Assembly (NCBI RefSeq): GCF_001411555.2
Contig: NC_049905.1
Span: 22,124,097 to 22,188,096 of the forward strand
From: Juglans regia
Taxonomy: Eukaryota; Streptophyta; Magnoliopsida; Fagales; Juglandaceae
Reading direction: 5' to 3'
Length of the DNA: 64,000 nucleotides
The translations under genes were made by a program, and so were the position numbers. The notes beneath the pieces were generated by a model. The model was given only the letters and a program-made list of their open reading frames with translations, was not told the origin of the DNA and ran no database searches. Shown here one piece after another: positions 55,930 to 64,000 of the stretch. Position 1 is the stretch's first letter, and each line of letters starts with the position of its first letter.

Positions 55930-57835
55930 GGCTACTGGTTTCACAGCTCGAACCGGAGACGGTAAGAAATTTGGAGCTGCTAATGTTCACAAGTATGGAG
56001 AGGTAGAGTCAAGTGTAAGTTCGTGGCCTGGCTCTGAATCCGTTGAGGTCTAAGAAAGCGTGAAAAACTAGAAATCGAATGTACTATCTAAGTTGATTAT
56101 CCCATAAGATGGGATAAAGCAAAGCAGTGTGAGTGAATGGGAAGGGGTCTGAGTGTATGGCTCTGCTTGTGGCTTTGAAACCGAATTAACGGCATCAACA
56201 GAGAGCTCCGACCAAAATAATAATAATAATAAAACATAAAAGCATAGCTGCATAGTTTTATGATTATTGTGCAAAGCATTGAACAAAATTCTAAATTTCT
56301 ATATCCGATAATCTTCAGTAATTTTTGTTGATTAACCTTCAACTTTTTTGCAAGAAGCTTCCGTCGTCAATGTCAGTGTCAGTGTCAGTGTCAATGCAAC
56401 CATTGATTGTAATTAATTGAACAATTCAGAAAGTAGAATACATACAGAACTTAACTGGTAATTACTGATCCTCCTTTTTCATCTTAATTAATAATATATC
56501 GTGACATTGACTCATTATATATGTGATATTAATTGGATCATTGAATTGTCAATTTACCTTGCCTCGTCTCGTCTCACTTCACCTTATTTCGCAGGCTATT
56601 TTTTTTATTTATGATATATACTATACATAAGTTATTATTCATTTTATACTTCACACCTAATGTAATTTTTTTTTTTTAATTTATATCAGACCCATCTCTG
56701 TCTGATTTCAATCTCTCTCTCCTCTCAAACTCTTTCACAAAACCCACCCCTCTCATCAACCCCTCTCTCTCTCTCATCAAGCTCTCTATTACCAGTCCTC
56801 TCTTCCCTCAAACTCCTCTCTTCTCGGTCTTAGTTTTGGATTGGTTTGATTTTTATTTTGTTTTTTCCATCAAATTTTCTACATGTAAGGCGCTGAGGGG
56901 GAGATGAAGGGGAGGGTTTCGCAGGGGAGATGAAGGGATTAGGACATAATCGGTTCACTTGTTAGTACTTAAACCAGCTTGCCAAATAGAGTGTGGTAAA
57001 CCGGCTTATGGGTAGATTATTATTATTATTTTTATTTTTATTGCCACTTGTCATTGCAACTCTAGCCAGAAATCTTTTCACATCTTTTTCTTTCAAATCT
57101 GATCTAGATCTATAAATTCGCCACGTATTCCTCCAGAAATGCATATTTTTAATAATCTAGTTTATAAATTTATATTTGTTGTGCTTAATAATAATAAATT
57201 AATAAGAACAATAAGAGTGATTTTAAATATAATTTTAAAATGTGCACGTTTATTCATTTTAATTAATAATATTTTTTTTTATTTAGATTCAAAGTTTATC
57301 CTATAATATGAGCACGTCAATAAATTTTAGTCAAAATTTGATAGGAAATTTATTTTTACAAATTTAAATAGTAACTTTTCAACGACACTAAATAATAAAC
57401 TCAACAAATCTATCACTATTTTATTAAAATATTAATTTTAAAATTTTTATTTATTTTAATTCTAATTTTAATTTAAATATTTATTCGTTATTAAAAAATT
57501 ATAATTATATATTAATTTTTTAATGTTCATAATTCAGAACTACTTTTGCCTTAAAATAAAAATGAAAAAAACAAAGTCAGTACACAAAATTCACACAATT
57601 GCATAGTCAATAACTACATACAAATACATATCTAAATGCTACATCACCCAGCTTTCCCGAACCTCTTATCTTTTTCTAGTTGTAAATATATTGTGTATTG
57701 TTAAAATATAGTCAGACCGAGTTTAAAAAAATGCAACATTCTCTAACAAATGTCTATGTATGTGCGTTGTTTGTGTGTGTGTGTGAGAGAGAGAGAGAGA
57801 AGCAGCGTGAGAGTAGAGATAGCTGGAAGGAATTT
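55930..57835. other. Upstream region of the PTC52-like gene
   Basis: Leader and promoter of the minus-strand gene near 55930-56350, then AT-rich DNA. A pyrimidine-rich tract lies at 56695-56830, and a GGGGAGATGAAGGG string is repeated at about 56898-56938. No gene. Confidence 0.45.
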
Positions 57836-57837
57836 TT

Positions 57838-58066
57838 TAGGCCTAGTTTGTATTCATAATTCATTTTAATTCATCTCGATTCATTTTATTTTATTATTAT
57901 AATTTTTTTAAATTTTTACATAAAATATAATAAACAATTCAATTTTTTCAAATTTTAAAATAATTTTTTCAAATTTCTACACAAAATATAATAAATAATT
58001 CAACTTTTATTTTACTATTCACAAACTATTTCAACTCACCTCTAAACCCAAATCACTTCTTAGTCT
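57838..58066. mobile_element. MITE-family copy
   Basis: GGCCTAGTTTGTATTCATAAT ... CTCGATTCATTTTATTTTAT ... ATAAAATATAATAAACAATTC (twice, slightly changed) ... CAACTCACCTCTAAACCC. Same orientation and core as the copy at 44528. Non-coding. Confidence 0.65.
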
Positions 58067-58260
58067 CAAAATAATATTTAGTCAGCCCGATTTAGCCAAT
58101 GAATTAATCTCTGGCTATAAATACTGTTTATTTATTGAATCTATTATAATGTATTAATTGTGCACTCTAATTATTCTATAACTAAAATTTAATTTTATTG
58201 AATTCACTACTAATATTATTGAAAAGTAAGATTGTTTATCTATAAATCAATTTCTTAATA

Positions 58261-58269
58261 ATAATAAAA
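58261..58269. repeat. Left 9-bp target-site duplication of the candidate Pack-MULE
   Basis: ATAATAAAA, identical to 63388-63396. Low complexity weakens it. Confidence 0.55.
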
Positions 58270-58728
58270 GAGTTCTTCTATATGGAATCCACTGTAGCGG
58301 TGCACTCAGTGCACTCAATACGTGGCTTCTGTCTTTCCACCTCCCTTTTTTTTTTTGTTTTTTTTAACCAAAACGTGCGATTCAATTTGAATAATTTCAT
58401 TCCCATTCAAATTCATTCCCGCGGAACACCTTCTCCCTCGACAGCAACCCGCGTCAGGTTCCTCTACCCAGTGCCTCCCGGCGACACCGTCTCTGTCGAC
58501 AGCGCCACCGAGTAGCGCTCCTCCCCAACGCCGCCACTTCCCGCGACCTCGTTGAACGGAGCAAACCCAAAACCAGATTTGAATCCCGCGAAACCCACCC
58601 TCCTTCCTCACCACGAACCCGCGTCGGCTTCCTCTTCCCAGCGCCACCTCGCAACGGCATCTCTCTGTTCAGCGCCACCTCGCGACGCTCCTACTTCTCC
58701 CCAGCGCTGCCACTCCCCTCTGTAATAA

Positions 58729-58759
<31 letters not shown>

Positions 58760-59064
58760 TATTTCCGTTGCATTTTCTCGTTCATTCACTCTCTGTAATA
58801 CTTATTTATGGATGCTTGGGTTGATTTCAAATTAATGCCTTTGTAAATGTGAGATTCTCCTCCCTCCCCCTTATTACACATCATACATCCCACTATCCAA
58901 GCTATAATTCTTTCACTCTCACAGCCAAAACACCCCTCTCAAAATCAAACTCAACGATAGTTGTCATTTTTTTTAAAATTTTAAAGCACATATGGGATCC
59001 TATTGAAGCTCTAATGCGAGTTTCCCCCATCGAATCCAGGCACCATTTGAGGCAAAACCTGTAA

Positions 59065-59157
59065 AAATGTCTTGTTGTGGTTACCCTTAAGAGGGAGGCT
59101 TGGGTCTCGTACGCTGCTCTTGTTCCAGTTGTTGCTGGAGTTGTGATTTCTAGTGGG
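59065..59157 (+). pseudogene. Captured exon piece of a phosphate/sugar translocator (TPT family)
   Basis: Reads VTLKREAWVSYAALVPVVAG then VVISSG, followed by a GT. This is the well-known stretch of plant triose-phosphate/nucleotide-sugar transporter family proteins (family pattern: K-E-A-W-x-x-Y-x-x-L-V-P-V-V-x-G-V-V-I-A-S-G-G). Only this piece is present and the next exon is missing. An upstream TAA interrupts any longer frame. Confidence 0.7.
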
Positions 59158-60393
59158 GTATGTTTTTTGTTTGTTCGATCATTTTTGTTATTCACGATTT
59201 GTTTGATTTCATTACTAGCTAAATATTTTGTTGGGCTAGATGATCTTAATTCGTTCCATATACAAATTTTGTGATTGTGTTTTAAACGAAGACAATGTAT
59301 TTAACTTTATGGTTGTTTTATTAATTAATGCAGTTTAACATTTAGGTTTCAGTTATGCCATAAATGCCAATCCAGATCTGGATCTATAATTACTTCAAGA
59401 TTAAAGACGTTTTTTGTGACCTACATAATGTAATACGACACATGGAGGTAAAGATCTCATCATTTACAAGAGAGGTTTTGATAAATAGGATTCTGGATAA
59501 AAAGAAATATTATAGATTAAGCAATAGAATAACTGATTTTGGAATGTGGGTAACGACATTGCAATGGGTAGAGTGATGTGCGGATGCCACCAAGGATGGC
59601 AAATTTATCGGCTCCAAAGCTTGTGTATGATGTACTTGTTGGATATCTGAGATGGAAAAAAAAAAGTTTGGTTTTGGTAAGGGTATCCTAACATATATCT
59701 TAGTGTGTTGTAGTTGAAATCGAACAACAGAATTGAGTTTCTTATTGACTGCATAGATTTTGTATCAGAAAGATCAGACTGGTATAGCACGTGAAGAACT
59801 ACTTATTAAAAAAAAAGTAGTACGTGAAGAACTGGTGACTGTTGAGCTATACAGTGTAACTATCATCTACTATTTCACATCCATAAGGATGGAGTCGATT
59901 TCTTGGTTCTCCATATATGATTAATGGCCAAGATTATGGATGCTTTCTCCTTTGTGATTGTATTTTGGGAAAAAATTGGTGGTCTTGAGTAGAGGATTCT
60001 TAAGTTATTGCCATTAATATTGATATGGGATTCAAAATTTTCAACATAATATTGGAATTTTATTCGCTTTAGCCTTTTCTTTATTTTAAATTTTATTTGT
60101 TCTTTGAATTGTTTTTTTTCCTTGATTTTTCATTGGTAGATAGTCAACAACGCTGCTTATTTGATCAATTTCTTTTCTTTTTCTTGTTAAAAAAGAATAG
60201 CTATACTCCCACATTAGACAAATCTTAATTTGTTCTTTTAAATGAATGAGCCTCAGCTTGGATCATTTTCAGTTCTATGTTTCATATATTTTTAACTGGC
60301 AAATAGAGAACAGGTGTTATAAGTTTATATTTTATTGCATCTCTCTCTCTCAAATGCTTCATTATGTTTTTTTTGGTGAATAATTCCTTATAG

Positions 60394-60473
60394 ATGCTGA
60401 TGTGAGACTTGCTCGTAGAATAAGACGTGACACAGTTGAGAGGGGCAGGGACATAAACTCTGTTCTTGAACAG
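60394..60473 (+). pseudogene. Captured exon of a uridine kinase-like gene
   Basis: One 80-bp exon flanked by TTATAG and GTTATT: reads DADVRLARRIRRD then TVERGRDINSVLEQ, the strongly conserved block of plant uridine kinase/uracil phosphoribosyltransferase-like (UKL) proteins. Neighbouring exons of that gene are absent. The frame is undamaged. Confidence 0.8.
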
Positions 60474-60620
60474 GTTATTACTTTGATTAATTAATATGGT
60501 TCTTTATAATTATTAATGCACAATAACTTTACTATCACAATTCAAAAGCGACATCTGCAGAATGCACTGATATTTAACTTCCACTACACTTTCTCGTTCA
60601 TTTTCTCCTTGAGTTTGCAG

Positions 60621-61170
60621 CACCTTGACTAACTGGGATTGCTCATAATAAGGTAGGTAGCGGTCAATTTTTAAAATCTTCCTTAACGGAACAGATGAAT
60701 TTTTTTGTCATTAGTTTAGCTATGACTTTGTTAGCAGATGCTGGCCAAACTTGCAAGTGCTATGAATAAACCTGCACAAAAAACTTTTGTGCCCCTATCA
60801 TCTGTCAAAGGATTACTCGGATCCTTGCCAATTAAGAAAATGTGAGTTTTTGTTTCAATTTTATACTTCTATCTTGAGTTAGAGATGCAAATCATATTGC
60901 TGTATACATTAGCTGACTGTCATTTTGCTACTTAGCTGCAAAAAGGAAAGATAATTGGAAATAAGTTTTTTATTTTTTTCTGTATTCTTCTCTGTTCAAA
61001 ATTGTGTTGCTGGTAAGTTCTTGTGAACTGCAATGCTTACTACCAAAGAAAACATGGTGTTCAGGAAACAGCTTGGAGGAAAGCTTGAGAGTTCTTTACA
61101 AAGTGATTTGGGTGTGAACACTGTTGGAGAGCTGTTGCAGTTTTCAGAGGAGAAGCTACCAGAGAATTAA
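60621..61170 (+). pseudogene. Captured exons of DNA polymerase eta
   Basis: Three exon pieces with splice borders: 60621-60652 (ends TGIAHNK; TGA upstream in frame), 60738-60841 (MLAKLASAMNKPAQKTF ... VKGLLGSLPIKK), 61065-61170 (QLGGKLESSLQSDLGV ... ELLQFSEEKLPEN, then TAA). This is the palm/little-finger junction segment of Y-family DNA polymerase eta. The second and third pieces join in an open frame from ATG at 60738 to TAA at 61168. It covers only about a tenth of the protein, with no catalytic aspartates, so it cannot act as a polymerase. Confidence 0.8.
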
Positions 61171-61754
61171 GGGGGGAATGTAAAAGAGTTATGACAGTGT
61201 TATTACAATGTTAAGACAACGTTATATTTTTCTTATTCACAAAATGTATGTGAATTTATTGATTCACAATTTGTTCCTTGAAAGCATAGTACAATGTATT
61301 TGGTTTGCATTATTATTCCGTTTGCATGAGTAGTACAATGGATTGCAACACAGTGTCATACTTTACTTATTCACAATTTATGTTTCATTATTATTCCATT
61401 TGCATGAACTTGAAGATCAGATACAAACTGTGTTGCAATCTTGATGTAGTCATCAACATGAGAAAGCAAGTGAAGTTAGGTTCACTTTGCACCATCAGCA
61501 ACAATGGAATCAAAATTGAAATCATTCATGAGAATAGGCACTGTTAGCAACAATAGAATAGGCAGAAGACCTTTTCATTACAGAGTTGATTTAACAAAAT
61601 ACAATTTACAAATATTGTTTTCACTTTCAACCATTCCTGTACAAGCTGTTTCTACTCAAAAATTACATAATCCATACAACGTGCTTTTTACATTACATTT
61701 ATCTGAACCAAGCAAACACTATTACAAATGTGATAATCTAGTACAAACACAATA

Positions 61755-61860
61755 ACTTTCGCTTGGTGATTTTCAGATTCTTCGCTATCTCTCTCACTTT
61801 TTCTTTCCTTTTTCGAATGGCATATTCGCGCTGTAATACATCATCCCATGTCTTCTAGGC
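61755..61860 (-). pseudogene. Possible fourth captured exon fragment, unknown protein
   Basis: On the minus strand, after a possible acceptor (CCTAG|AAGACATGG), the frame reads KTWDDVLQREYAIRKRKEK then VREIAKNLKITK and onwards. The charged helical composition looks protein-coding. I do not recognise the family. Confidence 0.4.
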
Positions 61861-62880
61861 CTGGGGAAATCATGTGAACAAAGATAAAAATTAAAAGGAA
61901 TGAATAAAGAATATATGTGTAAAGTTTAAAATACATGAGTTGCAACACTAAAGCCTAAAATAAAGAATGTACGTGTAAATCTAGCGTGAATCCATTCAAA
62001 GGAATGAATGCAATCATTAACTGCTTTGTTCATTCCTCATTCTCAGAGAACTACTAAATTACAAAATTGTTTAAATCTAATATCACATCTAATTACAAAA
62101 TTCCCCGGAAAGTTGTGAATAAAAACTCGAGTCTCAATTCATTGCCAAGTGAATAATAAATACAGAGAATCCCCAAACCATTCAATTTATCTGTATAGAA
62201 ATTGGAAGGAAACCTTCTAATTATTCAAAGAAACTCAAGAAACAAACTTAAAACTCCTGTTATGCATGCGCAAGAATGCAGAAAAAACAGATTCATGAAC
62301 ACTTGCGGTATTCATTCAAAATTAAACATTTAACAAATTCAGATATTGAGAGAAAAGGAATAAACATCAACTAAGGATTAAAAATTAAAATCAATATGGC
62401 CAAAAATGGCATCAGTTTGAAAATTTTCAACTCAATGTCACTTCACCCACCGAGAGATATAGATCTTATTTTATAGAATTCTATGATTCTCTTAGGATGT
62501 ATGAAATCTGATATACTGCAAACAGATTCCATACCAAAAACCAAAAACCAAAAAAAAATGACAAGGAGAACATGTGCTTTCGTGTGTATGGACATGTCTT
62601 CCAAACCCGGCCATGCTTTCTAATCTCATCGAAGTTTCAGGATAGACTGCAACCTCCAATCTCTACCTAATACTAGCTATGCATCATCCAGAAACAACCC
62701 CATTAATTTCTAGAAAAATATTATTAACTTACAGAACATGTAACTAAACCCTAGAGGAAAAAAGATGTTGTAAATACAGAGAAAAAAAATAAATGTATGA
62801 CTAAACCCTAGAATCAGAGAGGAACGTAATACATGAAAATGGTTCAGGAAGATTATTTAGAAGAAACTATACATTACCCC
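61861..62880. other. Pack-MULE interior without recognised sequence
   Basis: AT-rich, no similarity I can name. It may be intron or UTR sequence belonging to the minus-strand fragment at 61755-61860. Confidence 0.4.
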
Positions 62881-62929
62881 TCCCGCAGCTCTGGGCTTCG
62901 CGTCGGTGGATTGACGGCTTCAATCTGAG

Positions 62930-63250
62930 TGTGTCGAACACAGAGAAAGAGAAGAAGAAGAAACCTGCATCGAATAAGTGTAAATCTTAGAGGAGGAGAA
63001 GAAGAAGAAGAAGATATAACCTGCGAGGAGCTCGGCCTTCAGGGGAAGAACTCAAAATCGCAGTGCAGGGCCTCCCTTAGGGCAGAGGAGTCTCGGGGGT
63101 GGGGGGGACGCAACGCGGGGGGTTGGGTGAGAGCGAGGGATGCAATGCGGGGGGTTGGGTGAGAGCGAATCTTGAAGATGAAGGGCAATCTCGTGTTTGG
63201 GGGGCTCGGGGAAACGACGCTGGAGGGTTGGGGGGGAGAGGAACGAATGT
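62930..63250. repeat. GC-rich subterminal repeats of the Pack-MULE right end
   Basis: Repeated GGGGGGTTGGGTGAGAGCGA and AACGAATGTGGAAGATGAA/GAATCTTGAAGATGAA words in tandem over about 150 bp, preceded by a (GAA)n tract. Reading frames through this region are a product of the composition. Confidence 0.6.
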
Positions 63251-63387
63251 GGAAGATGAACGTGCGTTTGTTGGGTGAAAATTCAAAATGAAACCGAAAA
63301 CGTGCGTTTGGGGGGGGGGGTTGGGGCTCGGACACGTCATGTGTGTAAACGAGTGCAGCAAACAGTGGATGTATAATAGAGTTTTTC

Positions 63388-63396
63388 ATAATAAAA
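63388..63396. repeat. Right 9-bp target-site duplication of the candidate Pack-MULE
   Basis: ATAATAAAA, directly after the right inverted-repeat end. An (AAT)n run follows it. Confidence 0.55.
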
Positions 63397-63537
63397 TAAT
63401 AATAATAATAATGACGTGGAGAGTGCTCCTGCTGAACCACCAAAGAGTAAAGAGGTTCACCAGACGAGGACAATCCAACAACACCCCTCCTCCCTCAGGG
63501 ACTCACCCACCCACGACTTTCGGCTTTTCGCTTGCTC

Positions 63538-64000
63538 ATGGCTAAAGCCTCAAAACACGCTCTCAAACACATCTCTGCACTAATACCCATACCACATCTC
63601 CCGTTTTCAACTGTAAGTGCAATTCTTTCTACTTGCTTTCTTAGTTTTTTTTTTTTCTTTTGAATCCTAATTCCCTTACATTTTCATTTATAAACCTACT
63701 TGTTCTTCTGCACTGATTTCACGACCTGTTTGTTAGCTGAAAGGAAAAACTTTAATATTTGGGGTTCGGGTGTTTGGGTTGTTCTTGCAAGATCACAGCT
63801 TTCAGGACAAACCCATGAAAGAGTCGAATCCAAGCACTGAGCCCTTAGGACAGAACCTAATCAAATTAATAAGCAATGTGTGTTTCTCAGTGTTTGTATT
63901 CTCGGTGCTCGTGTTCACCGTGATTGCCATCACCTACCAACCCCCAGACCCATGGCTTGAGTCGGCTCCGGCCCTGACCAAGCTGTTCACCCAATCTGAA
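63538..64000 (+). CDS. Membrane protein, 5' part only (window edge)
   Basis: Two exons: 63538-63612 (MAKASKHALKHISALIPIPH ...) and 63737 onward, joined by a GT-AG intron in phase 0. The frame stays open to the end of the window. It predicts a short N-terminal cytosolic part, then one hydrophobic segment (VCFSVFVFSVLVFTVIAI) followed by TYQPPDPWLESAPALTKLF, which suggests a type II Golgi or ER membrane protein. I half-recall similar starts among plant DUF616 (TOD1-like) proteins but cannot confirm it. An alternative start is the Met in exon 2 before KESNPSTEP. The gene lies directly beside the Pack-MULE insertion (about 140 bp). Confidence 0.6.

Larger units (their letters stand above)
58270..63387. 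mobile_element. Candidate Pack-MULE carrying gene fragments
   Basis: About 5.1 kb. Left end GAGTTCTTCTATATGGAATC, right end (reverse complement) GAAAAACTCTATTATACATC. Both contain ATCCACTGT exactly 17 bp from the end and GCACTC 31-32 bp from the end. The flanks are an exact 9-bp repeat ATAATAAAA (58261-58269 and 63388-63396), the length made by Mutator-like elements. GC-rich subterminal blocks lie at both ends (58425-58720 and 62880-63250), with repeated words such as CAGCGCCACCTCGC on the left and GGGGGGTTGGGTGAGAGCGA on the right. No transposase seen. Inside are captured exon pieces listed separately. The AT-rich duplication and degenerate TIRs leave some doubt. Confidence 0.65.

Noticed and set aside
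58315..58678. Minus-strand Arg/Gly-rich open frames of 74-110 codons
   Set aside because: Composition-driven frames in the GC-rich subterminal repeat of the candidate Pack-MULE, without domain or codon support.
63039..63473. Minus-strand Pro-rich open frame of 144 codons
   Set aside because: Crosses the Pack-MULE end and follows a G-rich tandem repeat, so it is not a gene.

Overview
This window is nuclear DNA of a dicot plant, probably a woody rosid. I lean towards Fagales/Juglandaceae, because a short AT-rich MITE family with GAGATGAGATGA-type ends recurs many times, but that lean is from memory and not proven. Genes have many GT-AG introns, long AT-rich introns and intergenic DNA full of transposon relics. 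All exon coordinates were built by hand from reading-frame continuity, splice sites and family knowledge. Nothing was confirmed by alignment.

Layout. 1-15.3 kb, minus strand: a peroxisomal-type acyl-activating enzyme (AAE17/18-like, 13 exons, 838-10031), then COP10, the E2-variant protein of the CDD/photomorphogenesis complex (4 exons, 11346-15051), then an initiator tRNA-Met gene (15249-15320). 16.5-20.1 kb, minus: a GPI-anchored GH17/X8 glucan endo-1,3-beta-glucosidase (4 exons), with a LINE RNase H relic just upstream. 25.4-29.4 kb, minus: an SCL30-like SR splicing factor (5 exons). 30.6-44.8 kb is gene-poor: a MITE, a 5'-truncated LINE, an internally deleted Gypsy element fused head-on to a truncated Copia element, then about 5.6 kb of very AT-rich DNA with MITEs, TA microsatellites and fold-backs. 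44.9-48.6 kb, plus: an IQM-type calmodulin-binding protein (8 coding exons plus a spliced 5' leader). 50.2-55.9 kb, minus: a PTC52-like Rieske oxygenase of the chloroplast (7 exons), whose third coding intron has no canonical GT donor. 58.27-63.39 kb: a candidate Pack-MULE, described below. 63.5 kb to the end, plus: the first two exons of a membrane protein cut by the window edge.

The most interesting item is the candidate Pack-MULE at 58270-63387. It has a 9-bp exact target-site duplication, degenerate terminal inverted repeats with a shared 9-bp core at the same distance (17 bp) from both ends, GC-rich subterminal repeats, and inside it exon fragments of three unrelated genes (a phosphate/sugar translocator, a uridine kinase-like enzyme, DNA polymerase eta). 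A fourth possible fragment lies on the opposite strand. Several captured pieces keep splice sites, and two polymerase exons still join into an open frame. Other points worth checking are the broken splice donor in the PTC52-like gene, a NAGNAG acceptor in COP10, the Copia/Gypsy coding fusion, and a perfect tandem duplication of a splice-donor-like sequence in the IQM 5' leader.

The genes share no pathway. COP10 (light signalling) and the PTC52-like enzyme (chlorophyll metabolism) are both linked to greening, but I see no sign that this neighbourhood is functional.
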